A DNA stretch of 27,608 nucleotides from positions 1 through 27,608 of the forward strand of contig QAKH01000100.1 in the NCBI GenBank assembly GCA_003343885.1. Reading direction: 5' to 3'. This document shows positions 1 to 7,727 of the stretch, piece by piece (the first letter of the stretch is position 1; every line of letters starts with the position of its first letter). The notes below the pieces were generated by a model. That model was not told the origin of the DNA, searched no databases, and saw nothing but the letters and a program-made list of their open reading frames with translations. A program made the position numbers and the translations under genes. This stretch comes from Clostridiales bacterium. GTDB lineage: Bacteria > Bacillota > Clostridia > Oscillospirales > CAG-382.

Positions 1-23
1 TGCGGAGCGAAGCGGAGCCTAAG

Positions 24-112
24 TTTTACGGCGTCCCCGGGAGTCGAGAGGGTGCGCACACCCTCCGCGTACTTTTTTGGCACCTTTTTTCGTACAAGCG
101 AAAAAAGTACAT
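24..112. repeat. beta-family dispersed repeat, copy 1
   Basis: This segment matches 16109-16196 closely and 131-176 in part. It holds a perfect 7-bp hairpin, GAGGGTG at 48-54 with CACCCTC at 59-65, followed by a T-run and a second stem made by ACTTTTTT (71-78) and AAAAAAGT (101-108). The copy starts close to the window edge, so its outer limit is unknown. Short open frames across it are not believable genes because the same translated string recurs with each repeat copy. Confidence 0.75.
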
Positions 113-130
113 ATCGTTCCCCATCCCCAT

Positions 131-180
131 GGGAGTCGAGAGGGTGCGCACACCCTCCGCGTACTTTTTTGGTATTTTTT
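131..180. repeat. beta-family dispersed repeat, copy 2 (partial)
   Basis: A second, shortened copy follows the first in tandem. The hairpin GAGGGTG (140-146) / CACCCTC (151-157) and the T-run are kept, but the right part diverges after about position 172. It lies just upstream of the rnf promoter. Confidence 0.7.
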
Positions 181-209
181 GTTAAAAAACGTTTTTTTCT
201 TAACAATTG

Positions 210-238
210 TTGAATTACACACAAAAATATGGTAAAAT
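210..238 (+). promoter_or_regulatory. sigma-A-type promoter of the rnf operon
   Basis: TTGAAT (210-215) and TAAAAT (233-238) are separated by 17 bases. It is the only good promoter seen before rnfC and leaves a leader of about 115 bases. Confidence 0.65.
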
Positions 239-271
239 AAACCGATAATGCCGAAAGACTCTGCAAAATAC

Positions 272-293
272 GGAGAAAAGCACTGCTTTTTCC
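272..293 (+). other. hairpin in the rnf leader
   Basis: GGAGAAAAGC and GCTTTTTCC can pair over nine bases with one bulge around a 3-base loop, within the predicted untranslated leader of rnfC. No known riboswitch family is recognised. It could be an attenuator or simply a stable leader hairpin. Confidence 0.4.
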
Positions 294-359
294 CCTTGTC
301 CCGTCAGAGCCGTAATACCGGCACAATATCGTTTTGAAGAAAGGATCCGGTAAACGATA

Positions 360-1706
360 ATGGCAAAAACCTTTAAGGGCGGCATACATGTGCCAAGCTC
401 AAAAAACACAAAAGATTCGCCGATTGTTGATTTTCCGCCGCCGAAAATCGTGTCTATCCCTCTCAGTCAGCATATAGGAGCGCCTGCCGCTCCGCTGGTT
501 TCAAAAGGAGACGCCGTGTCGGTTGGCCAGATTATCGGATATACACCCTCCGGGCTGTCATGTCCGGTTCATGCAAGCGTGTCCGGAGTAGTAAAGGACG
601 TTGAGATGCGCCCGTCATACACAGGATACGGCAAAACGGCGCATGTCATAATAGAGAACGACTTTCAAAATACCTTGCATGAGTCCGTGAAACCGAGATA
701 CGAAAGCCTTGACGAAGCCGACAGCGACGGAATATGCGAGATAGTCAAGCAGGCAGGTATCGCCGGAATGGGCGGAGCGGCATTCCCGACATACGCAAAA
801 ATCCAGTCGGCAATAGGCAAGGCAACCGAGCTTATTGTCAACTGCGCCGAGTGCGAACCGTATATCACCGCAAACCACCGCCTTATGCTCGAGGAGCCGG
901 AACGTATAATAGGCGGCACGAAAATACTGTTAAAGGCGCTCGGACTTAATCACGCAATATTTGCGGTTGAAGATAACAAAAAGGACGCCGCCGCCGTACT
1001 CAAGGAAAAAACGGCGGATGATCCCGGGCTTGAGGTAGAGATTCTTAAAACAAAATATCCGCAGGGCGATGAGCGTCAGCTTATTTACGCACTTAAAAAA
1101 GTGGAGCTTCCCGCAGGAAAGCTCCCGGCGGACGTCGGATGCGTCATTTTCAACGCAGAGACCTGCGCCGCCGTATATACTGCCTTTACTACGGGTATGC
1201 CGCTTGTCAGCCGTGTCGTTACGGTTGACGGCGACGCCGTGTGCGAACCTAAGAATATACGTGTGCCCATAGGAACAAGCTACGAGGACGTTTTTGCTTT
1301 CTGCGGAGGGCTTAAGGAAAGCGCGGCACGCATTATAAGCGGTGGTCCGATGATGGGAAATGCCCAATGGGACTATAATGCCGTGATAATGAAAAACACT
1401 TCAGCACTGCTTGTGCTTTCGGACGAAAACATTTCGGTAAAACCCGAAAACGCGTCATGCATACACTGCGGAAAGTGCGTTTCGGTTTGTCCCATGCATC
1501 TTATGCCGAATTACCTTGCGGCGTTCTCAAAGGCGGACAACGACGAAATGTGCGAAAAATTCAGTCTTTTGTCCTGCGTTGAGTGCGGGTGCTGTACGTA
1601 TACGTGCCCGGCACGTGTTCCGATAGTCCAGCTTATAAGAAACAAAAAGGCAAAGATACTCGCCGCCAGAAAAAAAGCGGCAGCCGCCGCGGCGGACAAA
1701 ATGTGA
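360..1706 (+). CDS. rnfC: Rnf complex subunit RnfC (ferredoxin:NAD+ oxidoreductase)
   Basis: RnfC is the peripheral, NADH-binding subunit of the Rnf complex, which couples electron flow from reduced ferredoxin to NAD+ with ion export across the cytoplasmic membrane. The 448-residue protein has the family layout: an N-terminal biotinyl-like region, the flavin/NADH-binding section with GMGGAAFPTYAK and NCAECEPYIT, an SLBB-type middle, and two C-terminal [4Fe-4S] motifs, CIHCGKCVSVCP and CVECGCCTYTCP. The C-terminus is Lys/Ala-rich. The ATG at 360 is preceded by AGAAAGGA at a rather long distance. It is the first gene of a six-gene operon, with rnfD 13 bases downstream. Assignment is firm from motifs and from the complete operon. 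Confidence 0.97.
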   Translation: MAKTFKGGIHVPSSKNTKDSPIVDFPPPKIVSIPLSQHIGAPAAPLVSKGDAVSVGQIIGYTPSGLSCPVHASVSGVVKDVEMRPSYTGYGKTAHVIIENDFQNTLHESVKPRYESLDEADSDGICEIVKQAGIAGMGGAAFPTYAKIQSAIGKATELIVNCAECEPYITANHRLMLEEPERIIGGTKILLKALGLNHAIFAVEDNKKDAAAVLKEKTADDPGLEVEILKTKYPQGDERQLIYALKKVELPAGKLPADVGCVIFNAETCAAVYTAFTTGMPLVSRVVTVDGDAVCEPKNIRVPIGTSYEDVFAFCGGLKESAARIISGGPMMGNAQWDYNAVIMKNTSALLVLSDENISVKPENASCIHCGKCVSVCPMHLMPNYLAAFSKADNDEMCEKFSLLSCVECGCCTYTCPARVPIVQLIRNKKAKILAARKKAAAAAADKM

Positions 1707-1719
1707 GGAGGCGAATAAA

Positions 1720-2712
1720 GTGACAGGGGATACCCAAAACAGAAAATTTTTGAAAATGAACGCCTCACCGCATGTTCATACCCACGTAACTACCACTTTT
1801 TTGATGCTCGACGTTATAATAGCGCTGATTCCGGCGCTTGTGTGGAGCGTATACGTATTTTCGTGGCGTGCGCTTTCGGTGACGGCGGTAAGCGTCGCGT
1901 CATGCGTAGTGTTTGAGTTTTTGTACAGAAAAATTATGAGAAAGCCTGATACCATAGGCGATCTGTCCGCAGTGGTCACAGGCGTGCTTTTAGCGTTTTG
2001 CCTGCCGGTCGGAGTACCTATGTGGATGCCGGTGTTAGGTGCGTTTTTTGCGATTGTCATAGTAAAGCAGCTTTATGGCGGAATAGGCAAAAACGTGGTA
2101 AATCCGGCGCTTGCGGCAAGAGTGTTTCTGTTTCTTTCATTTTCGGAAAGTATGTCAAGCTTCGTTTTGCCGCACGCAGGCAATGCGGGTGAGGTAGACG
2201 CCGTAGCCTCGGCAACACCTCTTGCGCTTTTGCAGAAAGGAACAGTTCCGGACGTTTCGCTTCTCGATATGTTCTTAGGAGAAATGCCGGGCTGTATCGG
2301 AGAAGTTTCCGTGACAATGCTTCTTCTCGGCGGAGTTTACCTGTTGTTGAGAAAAGTCATAACATGGCATATTCCGGTTTCCTACATACTGACTGTCGCT
2401 GTTATCGCACTGATTTTCCCGACAGGAGATATGACATCCGTTGAATTTATGCTGTACCAGCTTTGTTCCGGCGGTCTTATGCTCGGTGCGCTCTTTATGG
2501 CGACCGACTACGTGACATCTCCGGCAACAAACACGGGAAGAATAATATACGGTATCGGATGCGGACTTATAACAATGTTTATAAGATACTTCGGATATCC
2601 CGAGGGCGTGTCGTTTGCAATACTCGTAATGAATTTGTTTACGCTTGCGCTTGACAAGTGGACTATGCCGATAAAATTCGGAGGAGGTAAGAAGCTTGGA
2701 AAAGGCAAATAA
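1720..2712 (+). CDS. rnfD: Rnf complex subunit RnfD
   Basis: RnfD is a polytopic membrane subunit of the Rnf ion pump that carries covalently bound FMN. The 330-residue product is strongly hydrophobic with many membrane segments, as in its relative NqrB. The stretch VDAVASATPLALL contains Thr166, which fits the flavin-attachment threonine of the family. Translation begins at GTG 1720, chosen because GAGGAGG lies about eight bases upstream and the N-terminus (NASPHVHTHVTTT) matches the family start. Its last 17 bases overlap rnfG, suggesting translational coupling. Confidence 0.96.
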   Translation: MTGDTQNRKFLKMNASPHVHTHVTTTFLMLDVIIALIPALVWSVYVFSWRALSVTAVSVASCVVFEFLYRKIMRKPDTIGDLSAVVTGVLLAFCLPVGVPMWMPVLGAFFAIVIVKQLYGGIGKNVVNPALAARVFLFLSFSESMSSFVLPHAGNAGEVDAVASATPLALLQKGTVPDVSLLDMFLGEMPGCIGEVSVTMLLLGGVYLLLRKVITWHIPVSYILTVAVIALIFPTGDMTSVEFMLYQLCSGGLMLGALFMATDYVTSPATNTGRIIYGIGCGLITMFIRYFGYPEGVSFAILVMNLFTLALDKWTMPIKFGGGKKLGKGK

Positions 2713-3352
2713 AAAAGGCTCGGAAAATTTCGCGTATGTTGCGAACATAGCCTTAAGACTGCTTGTTATCTGCGCGTTTATAGCGGCGCTTGTAGCGGCG
2801 GTGAATTACATAACCAAAGACAAAATCGCCATGAACCAAAAAAAGGCGACCGCCGAGGCGCTAAGCTCCATTTACGCAGAACAGAATATGGTGTTTTCAG
2901 TGAGCGAGGACGGTTCTTCATATGTCGTAAATGATCTTGACGGAAACACTGTAGGAAGCTGTGAAAGCCTTGCGGGAGAATTTGAAGCGGATATTGACGC
3001 AGTGTACGTAATAAAAGACACTGATTCGGAAGTGCTCGGGTACTGCGTGGAGGCAAGTCCCATGGGCTTTAAGGACGAGATAGGAATACTTGTAGCCGTC
3101 AATCCCGACGTTACGCTGAAAGAACTCAGCATTATAAGCCTCAAAGATACAAAGAGTATAGGCGACAAGGTTATGATGCCCGATTTTCTTGACAAATTCA
3201 AGAATAAATCGCCCGGCTTTGCCGATACAGAGCAAGGTCTTAAGGAAATGGTTATAAGCGGAGCTACCCGTACCAGCGAGCCTGTAACAAAGGCGGCAGA
3301 CACGGCGCTTAAGCAGATACAGAAAATTGTAGCAGGGGAGGAAGAGAAATGA
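2696..3352 (+). CDS. rnfG: Rnf complex subunit RnfG (covalent FMN)
   Basis: RnfG has one N-terminal membrane anchor (about residues 17-38) and an extracytoplasmic FMN-binding domain. SGATRTSEPV near residue 188 is the flavinylation motif; Thr191 is the expected phosphoester site for FMN. The start is TTG 2696, supported by GGAGGAGG eight bases upstream, inside the end of rnfD. The stop overlaps the rnfE start by four bases (ATGA). The length of 218 residues is normal for clostridial RnfG. Flavinylation would need an ApbE-type transferase, which is not in this window. Confidence 0.95.
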   Translation: MEKANKKGSENFAYVANIALRLLVICAFIAALVAAVNYITKDKIAMNQKKATAEALSSIYAEQNMVFSVSEDGSSYVVNDLDGNTVGSCESLAGEFEADIDAVYVIKDTDSEVLGYCVEASPMGFKDEIGILVAVNPDVTLKELSIISLKDTKSIGDKVMMPDFLDKFKNKSPGFADTEQGLKEMVISGATRTSEPVTKAADTALKQIQKIVAGEEEK

Positions 3353-3981
3353 GTAATGATAAAAAACCGTCCCTTATAAAACGGCTTTTCGAAGGACTTT
3401 TCGACCAGAACCCAATACTTGTTCAGCTTCTCGGTACCTGCCCCACTCTCGCAACGACTACATCCATGAAAAACGGAGTCGGCATGGGACTGTCAGCAGC
3501 CGCCGTGCTTATCATGTCAAACCTGCTTATTTCACTGCTCAGGAAATTCATTCCCAAACAGGTGAGAATAGCGGCGTATATTGTTATAATTTCGGGTTTT
3601 GTTACCGCAATTGAGCTTCTTATAAAAGCGTTTGTCCCGGCGCTCGACGCCTCTCTCGGACTGTTTATTCCGCTGATTGTCGTAAACTGTATAATTCTCG
3701 CAAGAGCAGAAGCCTACGCCTCAAAAAATCCCCCGATAGACTCCATGCTTGACGGACTTTTCATGGGACTCGGCTTTACGTTTGCGCTCGGGCTTCTCGG
3801 CGCAGTGCGTGAGCTTATCGGAAACGGAACAATATGGGATAAGGACGTTTCTTTCGGCGTCTATCCCGGAATCAGCCTGTTTACGCAGCCGGCGGGAGCA
3901 TTTATTACGCTCGGCGTGATAATCGCCGCCGTAAATGCCATAAAAGCCTTTTCGGCAAAGAAAAAAGGAGGCGGTAGGTAA
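3349..3981 (+). CDS. rnfE: Rnf complex subunit RnfE
   Basis: RnfE is one of two homologous six-helix membrane subunits of the Rnf pump (NqrD-like). The 210-residue sequence contains the family-typical segments NPILVQLLGTCPTLATTTS, then VNCIILARAEAYASKN and GLGFTFALGLLGAVREL. RnfE and RnfA insert in opposite orientations and share an intramembrane iron centre in structurally studied complexes; LGTCPTLA here and LGICPFLG in RnfA hold the corresponding cysteines. The gene overlaps rnfG by four bases and rnfA by one base. It ends in a short basic, Gly-rich tail. Confidence 0.96.
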   Translation: MSNDKKPSLIKRLFEGLFDQNPILVQLLGTCPTLATTTSMKNGVGMGLSAAAVLIMSNLLISLLRKFIPKQVRIAAYIVIISGFVTAIELLIKAFVPALDASLGLFIPLIVVNCIILARAEAYASKNPPIDSMLDGLFMGLGFTFALGLLGAVRELIGNGTIWDKDVSFGVYPGISLFTQPAGAFITLGVIIAAVNAIKAFSAKKKGGGR

Positions 3982-4571
3982 TGTCGGCATCAGCGCTTAT
4001 CGGACTTTTGATTTCATCAATCATCATAAATAACTATATTTTCTCAAGGTTTCTCGGTATATGCCCGTTTCTCGGACTGTCCGAGAAAACCTCCACTGCG
4101 CTCGGAATGGGGTGTGCCGTTACCTTTGTCATGACCGTGTCAACTGCCGTCACCTGGTGCGTGTACCATTTCGTGCTTGTGCCGGCGGAGCTTGAATACC
4201 TCAAGACAATCGCTTTTATTCTGATTATCGCTTCCCTCGTGCAGCTGCTTGAGATGTTCCTTCGAAAAGCCGTTCCGGCGCTTTATTCGGCGCTCGGAAT
4301 ATATCTGCCGCTCATTACAACCAACTGCGCTATACTCGGTTCGGCGCTTCTCTGCATACAGAACGAGTATTCTTTCCTTCCGTCGATAGTCTTCAGCTTT
4401 GGTTCGGCGCTCGGATTTACGCTCGCTATCGTGATTTTCTCTTTTGTCAGGGAAAGAGTTGCGTTAAGCGAAACGCCAAAGTGCTTTAAAGGAACTCCCA
4501 TAGCGCTTGTCACGGCAGGGCTTATTGCCATGGCGTTTTCCGGATTTTCCAGCATACAGCTTCCGTTTTAA
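3981..4571 (+). CDS. rnfA: Rnf complex subunit RnfA
   Basis: RnfA is the NqrE-like partner of RnfE in the membrane core of the Rnf pump. The 196-residue protein shows the conserved opening ISSIIINNYIFSRFLGICPF, then ALYSALGIYLPLITTNCAILG and SFGSALGFTLAIVIFSFVRER, all characteristic. Its ATG overlaps the rnfE stop codon by one base, and AAAGGAGG precedes it inside the end of rnfE. A 64-base gap with short purine-rich repeats (AAAGATGG, AAAGATAG) separates it from rnfB; no promoter is apparent there. Confidence 0.96.
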   Translation: MSASALIGLLISSIIINNYIFSRFLGICPFLGLSEKTSTALGMGCAVTFVMTVSTAVTWCVYHFVLVPAELEYLKTIAFILIIASLVQLLEMFLRKAVPALYSALGIYLPLITTNCAILGSALLCIQNEYSFLPSIVFSFGSALGFTLAIVIFSFVRERVALSETPKCFKGTPIALVTAGLIAMAFSGFSSIQLPF

Positions 4572-4635
4572 TGCCGCGGCGCAAGCGGTGCAAAGATGGC
4601 AAAGATAGCATAGATAGTTACGGAGAGATGGATAA

Positions 4636-5487
4636 ATGAAAGAAATACTTATCGCTTTAGCGTGTTTTGCCGTAATAAGCGGCATACTCGGAGTAATTCT
4701 TGCGATTGCAAGCAAGGTTTTTGCGGTACACACTGACGAGAGAATAGAAAAAATTACCGAGTGTCTGCCCGGCGCAAACTGCGGCGGATGCGGATATACC
4801 GGCTGCGAGGCGCTTGCCAAGGCAATTGTCGAGGGCAAGGCTCCGGTAAACGCGTGCAATTCCGCAACCGACGAAGCACTTGCCGAAATAGGCAAGATTA
4901 TGGGCGTTGAAGCAAAGCACAGCAAGAGATACCGTGCTCAGGTTATGTGTTCGGGTACGCATGATCTTGCAAAAAAGAAGTACATTTATAAGGGAATAGC
5001 AGACTGCGCGGCGGCAAACAAGCTTGCCGGCGGCGACAAGCTGTGCCCGAACGGCTGTATCGGTCTCGGTACCTGCAAGGCGGCATGTAAGTTTGACGCA
5101 ATACAGATAATAAACGGAGTTGCAGCCGTGGACTATGATAAATGCCGTGCGTGCGGAGCGTGCGTCGCAGCATGCCCCAAGGGAATCATAAAGCTTATTC
5201 CGTACGACGCTAAACACTGGGTAGGCTGCAGCAGTACCGACAAAGGACCTGTTACACGCTCATATTGCGATATCGGCTGTATCGGCTGCAAAATGTGTGA
5301 AAAGAAATGCCCCACAGGAGCTATCAAGGTTACCGATTTTGTGGCGGAAATAAATTACGATATATGTACCGGGTGCGGCGAGTGTGAAAAGGTTTGTCCG
5401 AGAAAAATTATTTGGTCGGATAATTCACAGTCAGACGAGGGACTTGTAAGGGTAAAGCAGGGTAATGAAGCGGACTCCGCAAGTTAA
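4636..5487 (+). CDS. rnfB: Rnf complex subunit RnfB (polyferredoxin)
   Basis: RnfB is the membrane-anchored polyferredoxin that receives electrons from soluble ferredoxin. Residues 1-25 form a membrane segment. A [4Fe-4S] motif typical of RnfB follows (CLPGANCGGCGYTGC). After it come four cysteine clusters: CPNGCIGLGTCKAAC with atypical spacing, CRACGACVAACP, CIGCKMCEKKCP and CTGCGECEKVCP. The proteobacterial proteins have fewer; the extended form is usual in Clostridia. GGAGAG lies upstream of the ATG. It is the last gene of the operon and is followed by a strong palindromic terminator. The length of 283 residues is normal for this type. Confidence 0.96.
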   Translation: MKEILIALACFAVISGILGVILAIASKVFAVHTDERIEKITECLPGANCGGCGYTGCEALAKAIVEGKAPVNACNSATDEALAEIGKIMGVEAKHSKRYRAQVMCSGTHDLAKKKYIYKGIADCAAANKLAGGDKLCPNGCIGLGTCKAACKFDAIQIINGVAAVDYDKCRACGACVAACPKGIIKLIPYDAKHWVGCSSTDKGPVTRSYCDIGCIGCKMCEKKCPTGAIKVTDFVAEINYDICTGCGECEKVCPRKIIWSDNSQSDEGLVRVKQGNEADSAS

Positions 5488-5541
5488 GTAAATCAGTGTC
5501 GACAGGCTCCGGCAGGCGTCAGCATAAGAAAATATCGAAAG

Positions 5542-5606
5542 CATATACAGACATATACAAACATATACGAATATATACGAATATATACAATGTATACGAA
5601 TATATG
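5542..5606. repeat. 10-base tandem repeat (CATATACRAA-like)
   Basis: About six imperfect units of the pattern catatacgaa follow one another between rnfB and its terminator, with a strict 10-base step. An open frame across it (5496-5735) is low-complexity and has no sign of being a gene. Confidence 0.8.
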
Positions 5607-5612
5607 ACAAAA

Positions 5613-5655
5613 CGGACTGGGGTAAAGGATTATAATCCTGCCTCAGCCCGTTTGC
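5613..5655. terminator. bidirectional terminator between rnfB and the DUF1540 gene
   Basis: Arms at 5613-5623 and 5640-5650 pair with few mismatches and enclose a perfect 14-base palindrome, AGGATTATAATCCT (5626-5639). The sequence is T-rich on both exits (TTTGCG on the plus strand, CCGTTTTGTC on the minus strand), so it can serve both convergent genes. Confidence 0.7.
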
Positions 5656-5721
5656 GTAATGTTTATGCGGAATGTTTATCTAAAACCGAAAAGCGAGCTC
5701 AAGCAATACGCGTCGCCGCTG

Positions 5722-6042
5722 TCAACCTTTTGTAAAGGTTTCGCATTCCGTACCGCTCTGACCTTTACTGGCACTGCCTGAAACGGTGATGTTGGGTGCG
5801 GTACAGTGGTTTGAAGTGTTGTGCTTGCAGTCCTGAGCATCGCACTCGATGCTGCAGGCTCCGCAGGCGCAGTCAGCAGGAGTGCAGTTTACATATCCTT
5901 TTTCAGTGCGGTCCGTATAGCTTTCGCAAACGGTATCGCACGCTTTTTCGGCGCGTGCGCCTTCTATGCGTATGCTCTCAAGTCTGCATCCGCCGTCGCA
6001 GTTATAGGTGCATCCATATACTTCACAAGAAACTTTAGCCAT
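5722..6042 (-). CDS. tandem DUF1540 domain protein
   Basis: This 106-residue protein carries two Cys-rich DUF1540 units, at about residues 5-42 and 62-102. Each has the pattern C-x4-C-x3-C-x2-C followed by a distal C (CEVYGCTYNCDGGC and CDAQDCKHNTSNHC). A linker with further cysteines (CTPADCACGACSIEC) sits between. DUF1540 is a short presumed metal-binding domain common in Clostridia with no settled function. AAAGGATG precedes the ATG. The gene is convergent to the rnf operon and divergent from the YkvI-like gene. It has no signal peptide. Confidence 0.85.
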   Translation of the reverse strand: MAKVSCEVYGCTYNCDGGCRLESIRIEGARAEKACDTVCESYTDRTEKGYVNCTPADCACGACSIECDAQDCKHNTSNHCTAPNITVSGSASKGQSGTECETFTKG

Positions 6043-6274
6043 GATTATTTACATCCTTTCGGAAATTTTTTCGGAGAAACCTCCGGAAATAGTATGTCCG
6101 GTTTATGCGTTTTTATAAATAAAATTATTTGACTCATCGCTTTTTGAACATACTTTAAGGCTGTTACAAAAACAAAAAATATATTCAATAAAAATGGTAA
6201 AACTATTTTAACAGAATGAGAATCTGCGTCCGGCAAAATAATACGGACGGATATTTCCGCTTTCGGAGGTATTT

Positions 6275-7342
6275 ATGAAAAAAATTTCGGCTTCGGCCAT
6301 GTGCTTTACATTTACAGGCTGTTTCTTAGGTGCAGGATACGTGTCCGGGCAAGAGCTTTACCAGTTCTTCGGCGCTTTCGGAGCTGCGGGCATAGTGGGA
6401 CTTTTTATTGCTGTCGCAATTCTTGGAGTGTTTAATGTAATGCTTGTGCGCATTGTAAAAAGCACCGGGGATACCCGTATCGACAGGGCCGTAGTAGGTT
6501 CGGAAAACAAAACTCTGTTGTTTCTTGTAGGAACGGCGGAAATGTTTATATTTTTCGGAACGTATGTCGTAATGGCGGCAGGCGCAGGAGCACTTACCGA
6601 AATGCTTACCGGCTTTAACGGAGCACATATCGCAGGGTCATTTGTTTTTTGCCTGATAATATCTTTTATTGCGGTAAGAGGAATACCCGGGCTTGTCAGA
6701 ATTTTTTCCGGCGTGGTACCGTTTCTCATTGTCATGACTCTTATAATCGGCGTTGTTACAGTGTTTTTAAATGCCGGAAACGGATTTGATTTTAAAGCTT
6801 CGGAGTATAAAAATCCTCTTATCCCGAATTTTGCCGCGGGAGCTTTGACTTTTGCCTCTTATAACCTGTTCTGCTCTATTGGAGTGCTGTGTCCGGTAGG
6901 AGCGAGAGCGGACAGTTTTTCCAAGGCGGTTAAAGGAACGGTGTATGGATGCGTAATGCTTATTTTCGTTGCGTTTTCAGTTTTGTTTTCTGTGTCCGTG
7001 CTGCCGCAAAGTACAAGTCATAGCCTGCCTATGCTGTATGTTGCCGAAACAATTTCTCCGTTAATAAAATACGTGTACGCACTGCTTCTTTTGCTTGCAA
7101 TGTCAGGAGCGTCGCTTGCTTCGCTTATACCGACCGTGACTTATTTTTGTGAAAAATCGAAATTCGCCGAAAAACATGGCACTCCGGTTATTTTTTCTCT
7201 CAGCGGAGTCGCCTTCCTGTTAAGCTGTTTCGGGTTTGCCGATCTTGTCGGAACAGTATTTTCTGTTTTCGGATATGTATCTCTCGTGGCAATGGCAGGA
7301 ATTACAAGGCATTTTTTTGTCTTAAAAAAGAGAAAAAATTGA
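6275..7342 (+). CDS. YkvI-like polytopic membrane protein (putative transporter)
   Basis: The 355-residue product is mostly membrane helices, about ten. It begins with an unwound-helix-like segment, TGCFLGAGYVSGQELYQFFG, that resembles the first helix of LeuT-fold (APC superfamily) carriers and of the YkvI family (COG3949). Substrate is unknown. GGAGG lies five bases before the ATG. It is monocistronic in appearance: the upstream gene is divergent, and the next gene has its own promoter about 100 bases downstream of the stop. I assign the family from overall pattern, and transport is inferred from fold similarity only. Confidence 0.8.
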   Translation: MKKISASAMCFTFTGCFLGAGYVSGQELYQFFGAFGAAGIVGLFIAVAILGVFNVMLVRIVKSTGDTRIDRAVVGSENKTLLFLVGTAEMFIFFGTYVVMAAGAGALTEMLTGFNGAHIAGSFVFCLIISFIAVRGIPGLVRIFSGVVPFLIVMTLIIGVVTVFLNAGNGFDFKASEYKNPLIPNFAAGALTFASYNLFCSIGVLCPVGARADSFSKAVKGTVYGCVMLIFVAFSVLFSVSVLPQSTSHSLPMLYVAETISPLIKYVYALLLLLAMSGASLASLIPTVTYFCEKSKFAEKHGTPVIFSLSGVAFLLSCFGFADLVGTVFSVFGYVSLVAMAGITRHFFVLKKRKN

Positions 7343-7442
7343 TATTTTGCGTAACCGCGCGCCATTTTTGACGGGATTTTCGTCTCGTGCAGGTATTTCC
7401 GGTATTTGGTTCTGTTTCCTTAAATATAGACATACACATCAA

Positions 7443-7471
7443 TTGACTTTTGAGAACGGATATGCTATAAT
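7443..7471 (+). promoter_or_regulatory. sigma-A-type promoter of the nucleotide-sugar dehydratase gene
   Basis: TTGACT (7443-7448), a 17-base spacer, then TATAAT (7466-7471). It predicts a leader of about 250 bases before the start at 7728, which includes the seven-base repeats at 7622-7673. Confidence 0.75.
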
Positions 7472-7621
7472 ATTTAATACATTTGAGGAATGTGTGTATA
7501 AATATTTTTGCTTTGCGTAACAAATTATTTTTTTGAAAAGAAACAGCACATATAGTAATGATATTTATATTTTCGGATTCCATATAATTTGGTGTACATG
7601 TGTCGGCTTGCTCGGTATATA

Positions 7622-7673
7622 TGCATACGCATTGCGTATTACGCGGTATGCATTATGCATTATGCGTTATGTG
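7622..7673. repeat. degenerate 7-base repeat (TGCATTA-like) in the dehydratase leader
   Basis: Units such as TGCATTA, TGCATTA and TGCGTTA run in tandem, preceded by more diverged copies (GCATTGC, GTATTAC). They lie between the predicted promoter and the Shine-Dalgarno site. In frame with the gene they would read as a low-complexity YALRITRYALCIMRY string, which is not part of the protein if translation begins at 7728. Confidence 0.7.
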
Positions 7674-7727
7674 TGTCCGCTGTCATTCATGCTGAATCAC
7701 AGTCTCGGACAAGCCATGGAGGTAGAA

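Noticed and set aside
19..222. Small open frame with RGGCAHPLD-type strings on the minus strand
   Set aside because: It translates the beta repeat and reappears at beta copy 3 in more than one frame.
5496..5735. 79-codon open frame after rnfB
   Set aside because: It crosses the 10-base repeats and the terminator palindrome and has no family-like sequence.
7533..7727. N-terminal extension of the dehydratase to a TTG at 7533
   Set aside because: The extension is low-complexity and repeat-derived, while an excellent GGAGGT site supports the ATG at 7728.
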